Positions 1 to 9,634 of a stretch of 64,000 bases of DNA are shown here, one piece after another; positions within the stretch are counted from its first letter, which is position 1; every line of letters begins with the position of its first letter. The translations under genes and the position numbers were made by a program. Source of the stretch: Anthopleura xanthogrammica (lineage: Eukaryota > Cnidaria > Anthozoa > Actiniaria > Actiniidae); assembly GCA_964019055.1 (NCBI GenBank), contig OZ025218.1, positions 8,023,170-8,087,169 of the forward strand, in the 5' to 3' direction. Under the pieces are notes generated by a model. It was given only the letters and a program-made list of their open reading frames with translations, was not told the origin of the DNA and did not search any database.

Positions 1-862
1 AAGATAATAGGAAGCTTTCTTAAGGTTATGGCATATTGTAATGTGAATGTGCCGTAAGCCAGTATTGTATGTTTTCAACTCATACAATACCCACATTTGC
101 TTTTGTTTAATTATGATGGGCCTTTCGTTAGGAAAATTAGGAAAGCCTGAACATAAAGTGGAAGCACACAAATTATTGATTGTTTCTAAATCATTTCCTT
201 GAAATTGAGAACAGCGAAAATGCAAGAACCTTAGGAAAGAAATAAATTTCATGACAAAGGAAGGGGGTCATGGAGGCACTGAATTTTTAAATACCCCTCC
301 CACTCCTAAAATGCATTTTTCCATAAGTATTTTTCCATCTTACAGTAATTCTTTTAACGCGAAAACTTGAAAATGTGAGAAATGTTTTAGCATTGGTGGA
401 GTTTCTGTGGATTTGGCTTTATCAAAAATTAGAATTGAGAATTGTTAATAACTATTATTTATCTCACAAAACTAACTGGGAATAATTCGTTTTCGAGTCT
501 AACTGATTAAATGAAAGCGAAACAACTACTTATCCAATTTAGTTTCGCATTTTGTTTGGGGTTAATTTTGTCCACAGTGCTACATGTATGTCATTTATGT
601 TTCGACAATTTTCGAAATTAAACTTATCTGACAAAGGCCTTGATATATTTTCTATTGTTTACGTGCATGAAATAGGCCTTAGCAATATTCAATGGATGTT
701 TATGCTCAAGTAAACAAACCTAAACACTGCAGTAATAAGATCTATGTCGATCAAATAAGCTTACCCAACGATCAAGAAGCGATACTTTGCAATGCATTTA
801 CTATAAAATATATGACAATTAAAACCCTTAATTGTAGATTACAGATTTAAAATATGACTTAC
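1..862. other. Sequence downstream of CDC50 exon 2, no further exon recognised
   Basis: On the minus strand this is the intron that follows CDC50 coding exon 2. I could not find another CDC50 exon in it, so the rest of that gene should lie left of the window. Bases about 25-90 (GGCATATTGTAATG, then GTATGTTTTCAACTCATACA) look like a diverged unit of the repeat family found at 11850-12005 and 47420-48125. The remainder is AT-rich and shows no clear structure. Confidence 0.5.
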
Positions 863-1130
863 ACCATCAGAGGCCACCAGAAGTACTGCGCCAATCGGTA
901 CAAAAACAAGTCCAACGACGAAGAAAACTGGAAGAGCTGTCGAAGCAGTTAAAATCGGTTGCCACGCCTTTAGTCGTTGTTGTTTGAAAGCTGTGTCTAA
1001 AAAAGAGTAAAAATAGCGACTGTGTTATATAAAGTAGGCTTTGAGGTATTGCTAGACAAGGTTTTTTGGGTTTTAGAGGGTTACCTGAAGGCTTTCGCGA
1101 AGCTGTTTTCTCCGAAGACTGCTCCGCCAT
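863..1130 (-). CDS. CDC50/TMEM30 family flippase subunit, first two coding exons (partial)
   Basis: CDC50/TMEM30 proteins are two-pass membrane chaperones and beta subunits of P4-ATPase phospholipid flippases in the ER, Golgi and plasma membrane. Exon 1 is 1130-1085: ATG, 15 codons, then phase 1 at a GTAACC donor. Exon 2 is 996-863: acceptor TTTTTTAG, 45 codons closed in phase, GTAAGT donor. The joined 60 residues contain [18 protein letters not shown], the highly conserved cytosolic motif just before TM1. A hydrophobic TM1 follows at about residues 36-57 ([20 protein letters not shown]). The glycosylated ectodomain and TM2 exons are outside the window on the left. An upstream in-frame GTG (1148) is not needed; the ATG has a strong context (AAGATGGCG). 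The gene is divergent from MITD1. Family assignment is firm; which paralogue (30A, 30B or other) cannot be told. Confidence 0.9.
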
Positions 1131-1133
1131 CTT
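1121..1133 (-). promoter_or_regulatory. YY1-like motif AAGATGGCGGAG overlapping the CDC50 start codon
   Basis: On the minus strand the start codon sits inside AAGATGGCGGAG, close to the YY1 consensus AANATGGCGGC. In animal TATA-less housekeeping promoters this motif often lies just downstream of the transcription start and includes the initiator ATG. No TATA box is visible upstream. The regulatory role is inferred from the motif only. Confidence 0.4.
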
Positions 1134-1687
1134 GGATGTTGCTGTCACCTGCCTTCTACAAGGAAGGGACTAGAACCTACCGGATCAGGGACGGACCTAT
1201 GACATCAACGAGAAAGACGTCCCTCTGTCAATTCCTATTATTTATTTATCAGTTTTTTTCCAAGATAAACTTTGCGCAATTCCTTTAAAAAAAATTATTC
1301 ATTCTTATCGATATACACAACTCGCAAAAATTAATAAAATACTGAATAATTTTAGATCAGAAACAATGTAAAGTGGAACATTATATTTTGTTACAAGAGA
1401 GCACCTTCTTGAGCACATTTTTTAAATTCTTCTTATTGAAGAAAAATATTATTTATTCATTCACTTCAACATTACGATTCAATTACAAAACTCTTGATAA
1501 ATCTTTGATAAATAATAATAATAATATGGAACATTATCTTTTGTTACGAGAGAGCACTTTTAAAAAACTCCCATGATTCTCAGGGGACTTCTCAAGAAAT
1601 CAAAATGGCAGACGAAGTCAACCAAACTCTTAGATAGTAAAAAAGATTGACTTTTTTTATTCTTTTGCGACCCATTAGTTTATTATT
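1131..1687. promoter_or_regulatory. Shared intergenic promoter region of divergent CDC50 and MITD1
   Basis: CDC50 (minus) and MITD1 (plus) start codons face away from each other across 557 bases, so both promoters and 5' UTRs must lie here unless there are further noncoding exons. There is no convincing TATA box for either gene. A roughly 30-base segment (GGAACATTAT...GTTACAAGAGAGCAC) at 1376-1410 recurs at 1529-1558, a short direct duplication inside the region. Confidence 0.5.
1605..1637 (+). other. Possible upstream ORF in the MITD1 leader
   Basis: An ATG in a good context (AAAATGGCA) opens a 10-codon frame, MADEVNQTLR, ending in TAG 50 bases before the MITD1 ATG. If it lies in the MITD1 mRNA it could dampen initiation at 1688. 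Transcription across it is not shown. Confidence 0.3.
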
Positions 1688-2945
1688 ATGACTCTAGAAG
1701 CAGCAATAAGCATTTTAAAACGTGCAGTTCAGCTTGACGAGGAGAAAAGTTTTTCCGAAGCGTTAGTATGTTATCAAGAAGGAATGAGTCTTCTGATGTC
1801 AGAAATGAAGGAATCGAAGGATGAAGTGGTGAAAAAACGATACAGGGATCAGATGAATGCTTATCTGGACCGTGCAACGAAGCTAAAGGAGTTTGTTCAA
1901 GAGAAGAAAAAAGCGGGAGAATATCATGAACAAATAAAGATTAAAAATGGAGAAGTTGGTCATGGATATGCAAAAATATTTGGTCCATATCTGGATAAAA
2001 CGGTTACTGAAGTTGTTGTTGAAGATGCTTATATCAGGAGTATTCATCAGGTTTATAATTTCTTGAGATTATGTGAACTTGTTGTTTTGAAAGGAAGTGT
2101 ACGTGTCATTAAGCTCTTTACAGGTAAAGCATACAAGACGTATAAATTACCCTGCAAAGTAATCACCACTCCTATTTGATATTACAGCGCTTTTCATATT
2201 TCTGCAACCTACTGACTCCAGATTCTGGCTCCTGATGTCTGGCGTTTTGGCTTACGTCAATCAAATTTATGATGGGCTAAGTTCATTCCAATCGCAAGCG
2301 ATAAAGAAATTATTTAACCCTTTTACATACTAAGTTTTAGCAAAAAGGTACCCCTTTCATATACCTTTGAAGAAAAGGTACCCCTTTTATATAAGCGTAC
2401 CTTACCCTTTTCTATATCAAAACTCACAAATTCCCAACCCTTTTCTATACCTGCAGCCTGAAAAAAGGACCCCTTTCGGGTGGAGCATCCCAATACCCCC
2501 TTGGCCTGAAGGCTAGTATACATACCAGAAAATACAGGTGTCTCATGGGATATTCCATTGCATGACACTAAGAACCATTTTATAACTAATATTTACAGCA
2601 TGTAATTCAGTGAAAAAATATGAATTTTAAAGACTCAAATGGTAAATACAAATGTTCATTCAAATTCTAGGGCAGGACGACAATGTTGAGAATTGCAGAC
2701 AACAAAATGACAGACTTAAAGAACTTGTGAACAATTTAAAGAAGTATGACATAAATCTTCAAGTGACTTATTCCAAGACACTACACGATAGAGAAATAAG
2801 ATTTGATAATGGTTGGGTGATCAAGATTGGACGTGGATTGGACTATTTCAAACCTCCTAATGGGAAATTCTGTGTTGGTTACTGTGATTATAATCTGAGA
2901 GAATGCTATCAGACCGATATTGATATTTACTTTAAGAGGAAATGA
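1688..2945 (+). CDS. MITD1: MIT domain-containing protein 1 (MITD1), two exons
   Basis: MITD1 binds ESCRT-III (CHMP) tails through its MIT domain and acts at the midbody in late cytokinesis; its C-terminal domain has a phospholipase-D-like fold that binds membranes. Exon 1 is 1688-2123 and exon 2 is 2671-2945 (stop 2943-2945). The donor is CAG|GTAAAG and the acceptor ATTCTAG|GGC, phase 1, giving 236 residues (human is about 249). The MIT helices lie at about residues 4-80 (ILKRAVQLDEEKSFSEALVC, a strong family match). The C-terminal domain runs from about 95 to 236 and includes VTEVVVEDAYIRSIHQVYNF and the hallmark HDREIRFDNGWVIKIGRGLD. The ATG at 1688 is chosen because the MIT domain begins directly after it. 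Intron 1 carries a fragment of a small transposon (2315-2500). The gene is divergent from CDC50. Confidence 0.95.
2315..2500 (+). mobile_element. Truncated copy of the poly-G-ended MITE family (MITD1 intron)
   Basis: It matches the central and right parts of the elements at 4567-4820 and 12731-13047: repeated GGTACCCCTTTYATATACCTT, then CTGAAAAAAGGACCCCTTTC, then GGAGCATCCC. The left inverted repeat and the outermost right end are missing, so this is a degenerate fragment. Confidence 0.7.
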
Positions 2946-2969
2946 CCTATTTTCTCAAGGTAACAACAT

Positions 2970-3590
2970 CAAAATGGTTGCTAGCAGAGAGGAATGAATT
3001 TCTCAAAGGATTGACAGGTGTTGATCCTTACTAAACTAAGAATAAGTAATTACGACCTAGAAAATCGAAAACGGCAGATACTTGGGCTATAAAAAAGTAG
3101 AGGATAGGAAGTGTTTTCATTGCACAAACACTGTAGAAGATGAAAGACACTTCCTTGTCAAATGTCCACTTTACTCTAGTCTTAGGCATGAATTCAACAT
3201 GAACAAAACAACATCAATTCCCTGAATTCGGAGGACCATCTATTTTTGATTTTCATAGATCCTTGGACCTCCAGTCTACAAGTAGCAGTGGCAAAATATG
3301 TTTATAAAGCTTTACCCTATGAAGGAAGCCTAAAAAAGTCAATACAATGAAGAATGCTTTAAACTTTTAAATGATGTATAGATGACGATTTTGTAATATT
3401 AGAATATCGGTAGTGTTTAAACCAAGATTTCTATTTAGTTATGTAAAATTATACCTAGCATCTAATACGAAGGTATATACTGTATTATTCATATACGTAC
3501 TGAAATGTATATTTTTATATACATAATTTTTTGGGGGATTTAAGTTAATGTACTGTAAGTGCACAACTCCAAATAAAAAAGAGTCTGTCT
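2970..3590 (+). mobile_element. 3' remnant of a non-LTR retrotransposon
   Basis: Frames near 3030-3200 encode TKLRISNYDLE, then (after a one-base frame change) IENGRYLGYKK, RKCFHCTNTVEDERHFLVKC and PLYSSLRHEF. This Cx2C...HxxxxC ending is typical of the C-terminus of animal LINE reverse-transcriptase proteins. The frame is broken, there is no RT core, and it starts right after the MITD1 stop codon. The noncoding tail runs to about 3590 with AATAAA at about 3572. It is a dead, 5'-truncated copy. Confidence 0.7.
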
Positions 3591-3951
3591 GTCACCCCTC
3601 AAATCTAAGTACAAATTTTAATTTTTAAAATAAGTTAGACTAGGATCATTGATGACATCACTATATTGTCACTTTTTTTCATTTCAGACACCCCATTACA
3701 AATTTCTGGATCAATCCCTGATCAAGGAGGGGAATAAATGTTTTTGAAAGGATTTCGAATAAATAAATAAAATAAATAATTAAGGAGAAAATAAGATTAA
3801 AAAGAAAAGATTTAAGAATCCACCTTTAGACTTTTTTTGTTATTTCTTTTAAAAATTTTCCTGCTTTGCCCCATCCCTTGGATTATGGTCATAAAAGACA
3901 TTTTATTCTTCACAGGATAATACAACAAGAGCCTTAGTTTCATTAGCTTTC

Positions 3952-3957
3952 TTTATT
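3952..3957 (-). terminator. AATAAA polyadenylation signal for the secreted-protein gene
   Basis: TTTATT on the plus strand reads AATAAA on the minus strand, about 150 bases beyond the stop codon at 4103-4105. It is the first canonical hexamer I see downstream of that gene. Cleavage at this site is inferred. Confidence 0.4.
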
Positions 3958-4102
3958 TAACACTTTAAATTAAGATTTATCATTGGTTTTACAACTGTTA
4001 ACTTGCAAAGCGATTTAGATAATTTATTTCTTTTAGGAAAAGGGAGTTTGAATATTGATTTTTCTTGCCTCCTCTATATCCTATATATTTTTTTGTAATT
4101 AA

Positions 4103-6455
4103 TCAATACAGAAACTTTGCATACACATGCACACACACACGTCCGTAATTATCCCCTTCAGTCCAGCCTTTCAAATCCTCTCCATACCAGATCCTCATCT
4201 GCTTGTACTTGGGAAAGTAGAAAGGATTGGCAAAATCGGTGAAGACGATTTCTTTGCTGGAGGCTGTGCTGGCGAAAGGAACCCAGTGCCACATGCCTTT
4301 ACCATATCCACTTCTGTAAAATTTAAAAAGGATAGCATATCATGAACTTATGAAAACTAAGAGCTGGAACAGTAGATTCCACAGAGTGGCTCTTCTTCCA
4401 CTGGATTCGAGTTGGAATTTAGAAGTTGGTTTTTTCGGAGGGAGGAAAAACTGGGGGACATGGAGAAAAACCCTCGATGCACAGAAGAGAACCAACAAGC
4501 AACTCTACCGACATACAACAGAAGCCCGGTGGGACTCGAACTCGCATTGATGAGAGGCGCCGGAGCCCCCGGGGGGGGGGGGGGGGTACTTCGGGTCGTT
4601 TCATACGGGGATGCTCCGCCCGGACTCTCGACCCCTTACCCTTTTCTATACCAAATTTCAGCAAAAAGGTACCCCTTTTATATACCTTTGAAGAAAATCT
4701 ACCCCTTTTTATACCAAAACTCACAAATTTCCACCCCTTTTCTATACGTGCGGCCTGAAAAAAGTACCCCTTTCGGGCGGAGCATCCCCGTATAGTCCAT
4801 TATAGGAAGTACCCCCCGGGGCCGGAGCACTCTCACCGCTACGCCACCCGTGCTTCCCTTTTGTTCTCAATAAGCTAGTTAATTCAGTAACTTATATACC
4901 TCATCCTGTATTTTTTCTTTGGAAAGAGAATGTGGTTATACTGGTCTGTTACCGCAACATTGATGGGATAATGCATTAGACTTGAAAACTGATTGCACCC
5001 CCAATAGCTATTGTGTGCCTTACTTGTCGCACAGCGAATTTGGCCATACACGTGTCTTAGTTTGATCGCTGCAACCAAACCTGATCTGAAATAGTTATGG
5101 AAAGAACCGAAGCGGTTTCCTCTCCCCTCAAAACAAACCAAGTGTCTGTTCATCTTGATCCAGCTACTGATGACCGACGAACTGTGCACACCTTTATGAA
5201 TAAAAAAGATCTAGAATTAAATCAATTATGCATGCTACGATTTTCAGTATACATCTATGTAAAAAAAAGGGCTGGTGCCAAAGGAGATAGGCGATAGGTT
5301 ATTGCAATACTGAATGGAATTATAGACATGGATCTAACAGCTAAGGGGCGGTAAGAGCGTATTCTCGTGAGATCTTTATCTCTGACGAACATCCCACGTT
5401 CTAAACTTCGTGAATTTTATTTAATTTGAACGCTTAATAATTTCCGCAAGGCGTGATCGTCGCGTTTTAATTGTCGTGAAATGTGCCGGACGAGAACCCC
5501 TTACCGCCCCCTAAACCATTCTAAATATAGGAATAACTGAATCATTGTGTTTTAAGACTAGAATGTCTCCGTTCACTGTAAGCAACACTGGATATCTCAA
5601 CACTTCAACATTAACCTAGTTCCGTGCTCTTGATGAAAATGTTTTACAGTCAAAACGGCTCAATTAAGCGTACCCCCTAGGTTCCATTATTGATTTCATT
5701 ATTCGAATATTAAGTTGATTATTCACTTTGAATTTTCATAAATAAATCGGAAGACTCCAAAATTCACATTCATTTCACAACTAAAATTCAAAGGGGTGGC
5801 CTTTCTGGGGAGTTTTTCTACCTTTGGCATGGCAATTGTTGAAGAATCGAATCAAAACTGAAGTAGATAATCTATTTTCAAGTTTGGAGTCAGAGTGAAT
5901 AATGGAGATTGAATAATGAACTCAATATTCGAATAACGAATTCATTAATGGATTCTAGGGGGTACGCTTGAGCCATTTTGACTGTAAAAGGGAAAAGCTA
6001 ATAAAATGAAGACACTACTTGAACTCTTATGTTAACTTAAGGACTAAAAACGACATCAATGCAAAACTCCCAACCAATGTGTTACAGTGCGAATCGAAAA
6101 ACCGTGGGCACCTAAAAATATTTCAGAAATCGTTTATTGTTCGTTGAACAATCAGAAACGACTTTCTAACTCCAAGAAGTTTATCTGACTAAAAATCAGT
6201 CTACATTCTTGCAGTTAGAGAGTTGTTTCAGATTGTTCAACGAACGGTACACGATTTCTGAAATATTTCCGGTGCCCACGGTTTTTCGATTCGCACTGTA
6301 ACTTTTTTGTGTGAGTCGTAACTCTCTATAGCCATACTCATTTGTAACTCATACATGCACATGTATATATCATTCTATGTCTTACCTTCTTGAGAAAGGA
6401 AAGCAGTCATCAAAAGCAAAACAGCAAAATAACTCTTCAAATGAAACATGTTCAT
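4103..6455 (-). CDS. Small secreted protein with signal peptide and IWYGEDL motif, three exons, function unknown
   Basis: Exon 1 is 6455-6386, exon 2 is 5191-4900, exon 3 is 4313-4103 (stop TGA). Donors GTAAGA and GTATAT and acceptors CATAAAG and TTTACAG keep the frame exactly, giving 190 residues. Residues 1-23 form a classic signal peptide (MNMFHLKSYFAVLLLMTAFL), so the product should be secreted or extracellular. The mature part has four cysteines (C43, C77, C89, C181), aromatic-rich strands (CFEGRGNRFGSFHNYF, NSYWGC, VAVTDQYNHILFP) and a C-terminal block MRIWYGEDLKGWTEGDN followed by GRVCVHVY. I have the impression of similar IWYGEDL...DN.GRVC sequences in coral and anemone secreted proteins, but I cannot name a characterised family. 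It looks like one all-beta domain. A TATA box lies upstream at 6545-6552. Intron 1 (5192-6385) carries three palindromic elements; intron 2 (4314-4899) carries a SINE interrupted by a MITE. There are no transmembrane segments or repeats. Exon structure is well supported; function is unknown. Confidence 0.82.
4350..4858 (-). mobile_element. tRNA-derived SINE, split by a MITE insertion
   Basis: Read on the minus strand from 4858, the 5' end shows a pol III A box TGGCGTAGCGG. After removing the inserted element at 4567-4820 and one copy of its target duplication, a B box AGTTCGAGTCC follows at normal tRNA spacing. The body continues to about 4400 or beyond (CTCCATGTCCCCCAGTTTT...). The 3' end near 4350 is uncertain. 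It lies in intron 2 of the secreted-protein gene, in the same orientation as the gene. Confidence 0.75.
4567..4820 (+). mobile_element. Poly-G-ended MITE with 8-bp target-site duplication
   Basis: A 254-bp element bounded by CCCCGGGG-type ends, with imperfect inverted repeats: left GGGTACTTC...ACGGGGATGCTCCGCCCG; the right end read in reverse is GGGTACTTC...ACGGGGATGCTCCGCCCG. GCCGGAGC is duplicated on both sides (4559-4566 and 4821-4828). The interior has repeated GGTACCCCTTTTATATACC units. It codes for nothing. An 8-bp duplication suggests mobilisation by an hAT-like transposase. Confidence 0.8.
5342..5512. mobile_element. Short inverted-repeat element (GGGGCGGTAAG ends)
   Basis: The left end TAAGGGGCGGTAAG and the right end CTTACCGCCCCCTAA are inverted copies, with a further match CTCGT / ACGAG inside. 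The length is 171 bp and it is noncoding. It sits in intron 1 of the secreted-protein gene. The family is not identified. Confidence 0.6.
5647..5984. mobile_element. Tc1/mariner-like MITE with long inverted repeats
   Basis: The ends CAGTCAAAACGGCTCAA... and ...GAGCCATTTTGACTG are inverted repeats that extend about 65-90 bases with small gaps (GCGTACCCCCTAG, ATTATTCGAATATT). The element is flanked by TA on both sides (5645-5646, 5985-5986), the expected Tc1/mariner target duplication. It is 338 bp and noncoding. Confidence 0.75.
6085..6298. mobile_element. Near-perfect palindromic Tc1/mariner-like MITE
   Basis: The arms begin CAGTGCGAATCGAAAAACCG and match over about 85 bases on each side of a short loop (ATTTCAGAAATCG and GTTCGTTGAACAATC recur inverted). 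TA flanks both ends. The transcript would fold into a long hairpin. It lies in intron 1 of the secreted-protein gene, about 90 bp from exon 1. Confidence 0.8.
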
Positions 6456-6544
6456 TGGTTAAACTGCGCAGTAAACGTACGTACGGTGTCTGTGCTCAGA
6501 TGGATCACTCTGGTCAGAGTGCCGATCAGAGGAGTCGATGCTTG

Positions 6545-6552
6545 ATATATAG
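6545..6552 (-). promoter_or_regulatory. TATA box of the secreted-protein gene
   Basis: On the minus strand CACTATATATCAAG lies 90 bases before the start codon at 6455. Initiation about 30 bases downstream would give a leader of roughly 60 bases without an upstream ATG in good context. A TATA promoter fits a regulated gene for a secreted product. Confidence 0.55.
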
Positions 6553-6685
6553 TGACTGCAGCCACTAAGGTTTGAACTAAGATGACTGATAACAAAATTA
6601 ACATTGAAAGTTTGAATATTTTAACCTTGGTGCAGTTTTGATTTACATAGTTTACCTGTTTTTTCTTGTTTTGTTAGTTGTTTTT

Positions 6686-6821
6686 CACGGGCGGATCCAG
6701 GGGGAGGGGTGCAGAGGGTGCGCCCACCCCCCCCCCCCCCCCCCCCTCGGAGCAACATTGTCCCCCTATTTTGAAGATACCCAATACGAAATAACTGAAC
6801 AAAATCCTGGATCCACCCCTG
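6686..6821. mobile_element. Small hAT-like MITE with C-tract
   Basis: The left end CACGGGCGGATCCAGG and the right end CCTGGATCCACCCCTG are inverted repeats of the form CAGGGGYGGATCC, typical of hAT-type ends. The interior is a long C tract and is noncoding. A clean 8-bp duplication is not visible. A larger element with the same ends is at 43834-44164. Confidence 0.55.
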
Positions 6822-7572
6822 TTTTTGAGTCATGTGCTAGCTTCCTCCTACACATGGACCTTGGTACCGATAGATCATTTGGGATCTTACAATATAATTG
6901 AAAAACCTTGGCAAGCGCTACCTTTACTAAACGTCTAAATCTAAGATTATTTGAACTTTAGACGCGTCGTCCACACGACAACACGTTGAAATGGCGTACG
7001 TTTTAAAACTTATCCACTTTGGTGAGTTTTTTCGAATGTTGCCATGCGACGGTTGGGACTGAATTTTTGGAAAGGGGATGGGGACAATCATTTATCACTA
7101 AGGCCAATAAAAGACGATTTCATTCTTCTTTGAAACAAATGTAGAGTAGAAATATCCAATGAACTGATATGATCAATTGAATCATATTCAGTATTATATA
7201 CTTTAATTGACGTATTTTCGTAAAGCACTAGTAGAGTGTCTATTATTTATATTTAGCATAATTTTACACTTGAATATAAAGTTTCCCGCGCAATGATTGT
7301 TCAAGTGTCCAGTGATTATGAGACGATATTCACTGCTTGAGCGGTGATCATGAGGTTTGCCAAAGTTTGCCAAAGCAGAAGTTATACTAAAAAGTTTGTT
7401 TTTTTTTCCTCTGATATTCATGTCTACACTATGCTAAAACAATTATTCACCTCAGGCTCAGTGAATGGTCCTATCATTCAAACAGAACACAATAGACATA
7501 AATATAGCAATATGAGAACAGGTAATTTCTTGTTGGTTCGAATAAAATGGAGTCGTGCTGTGTGTTTTAATA

Positions 7573-7800
7573 TAGGGACCTTAAAATCTAGGACGGGGAC
7601 GTGAGATCCGAGGTTTCAGCACTGTAATTTAATGACAGAAGAAGATCTGAAAATAGTGTTATTTCTTGATCTCAAGACGTGAATGACGTGCAATTGCTGA
7701 ATGTCGCATTTTGACGAGAACGATATCGTCTTTCCTCGTTCAGACACTGCAGCTGATGTTACGTATACCGTTCTAGATTTCGAGTGGCTTAAGGTCTCTA
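7573..7800. mobile_element. MITE with (A)GRGACCTTAA ends
   Basis: The left end TAGGGACCTTAAAATCTAGG and the right end, which reads TAGAGACCTTAA in reverse, are inverted copies and share ATCTAGRACGG further in. It is 228 bp, flanked by TA-rich sequence and noncoding. Confidence 0.6.
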
Positions 7801-8200
7801 ATAAAGAAATGTAAACCCGGATGAATTAATTTCTAAAATATCAATTTGGCGAATATTATCAAAAAATATTATCAATTTGATGAACCTGTGTTAGAAGTGA
7901 TCCAGCAAATAACTTATTATCATTATTGTAACTTTCTTTTTTTCAAGACTTAAGCTAAGCCTTGTATTTTTTTTTATTGCAGGTATTGTATTTTATCTAG
8001 TTTTATTTTTCATTGATTTCCGCCGGCTGTATGCTGATGGAATCTTAAAGAATGATGTGGATAATTCAAATCTTTAACATATTTTTGGTTTCCTTTTAAT
8101 TTTTTTCTTTTTGAAATGACATTTCATGATCTGAAGCAACAAAAATAACAAAAAAAAGAAAAAGCCCCCTAGATTGATGAGAAGTATACTGTTTTTAATA

Positions 8201-8395
8201 GTATACACCTACTTGCAAGAACGTTGTCATACAACATTTGAGCATTTGTAGTTTAGTGGATTAGGAATAAATTCAAAGTACAAAAGAAGATCATTGAAGC
8301 AGAACTCTTTCTTTTGTACTTTGAATTTATTCCTAATCTTGAAACTACAAATGTTCAAATGTTGTATGACAACGTTTTTGCAATTAGGTGTATAC
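8201..8395. mobile_element. Foldback element with about 90-base arms
   Basis: GTATACACCTACTTGCAAGA...GTTGTCATACAACATTTG on the left is repeated inverted on the right up to GGTGTATACC. The arms also share GATTAGGAATAAATTCAAAG and are separated by about 10 bases. The whole unit is an almost perfect hairpin; the open frames across it are products of the palindrome. Confidence 0.75.
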
Positions 8396-8538
8396 CAAAT
8401 AGATAATCTCAAAAATGTCAGTCTGTGATAATTAATGATAATTAATTAATATCTTTTATTTATCATCTTCCCCTAGCCTTCTCCAGAGGCGTCTCTCCCA
8501 TTGCTTTTGGTTTGTTTAACATTCGGGATTCCTGTGTG

Positions 8539-8710
<172 letters not shown>

Positions 8711-9634
8711 GGGGGCAATAAAAAAGACCCCAAATAAGATAGAGAATCGCTGACTCTGATACAGAAAGAGAGGAAGTCAATATTAACCCTGCATGTGTCA
8801 GCTGGGAAGACCCTTGGTTTGACCTTCCGTATATTGTGTTCTAATAAAGCAAATAAACAAGTATATTCCAGAGATAAGATTTTGTAAGCTCCTTAAATTT
8901 TTTAGATAAAAGTATTAGAATAAAATAAACAGAATTCAAAATATTTAAGCCTTAAATACCGATGTCCTTTACAAAACGTCACTTTCTTATTTCACCCTAT
9001 ATATCCTGCGAAAGACAAAATATCAAGGGGAAAATGTCACTACATTTAAATTGAAAATATTTTTTCAACGTCTTTTAAAATGCAGAGCTGTTGCTCTGTG
9101 GTTGTTGTCGTTGGTGGTGGTGTGGTTGTAGTTTTCTGAATAAAAAGGGAAAAATACCTTAGAATTGGCTTTAAACTGATGTCATTCAACCATAGCCTGA
9201 TAATGAAAGGTACTTAATCATTATTATCTACTTTTAAAAATAGATTAGCTGGCTGTGACATTGACTTAATCAAAAACGTCGACTCCACCCGACTCCAAGA
9301 ACAATGCCGGAGAGAGCAATAGAAAAACCGTTCGCGTATTTCCATTTATATATTTATTTTTGCCTTCTTTACTGAAGCTAAGTTCTCTTTTAGTTTGGTT
9401 TTGTGAATATTTCATAGCCTTTTTTTAGCGACGAAATACATTTTTATTTCTATTTTTCGGCAGACAGTTGTCAAGTACAAAGTCAGTAAATCAGCGAGAG
9501 AGCTAGAGAAACTGATCAGGAGCTGTTCTGTCTGTTGTAATATTTTCTATAGAATTTTTCTTCAGAATCAGAGAAAATCACAAGTACAAGTACATTTGAA
9601 GAAGTTCCAACAATAGGCTCCTCTGAAGAACTGC

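Noticed and set aside
4820..4858. Possible tRNA gene on the minus strand (A box visible)
   Set aside because: Long SINE body and lack of an acceptor stem show a tRNA-derived SINE head, not a functional tRNA.
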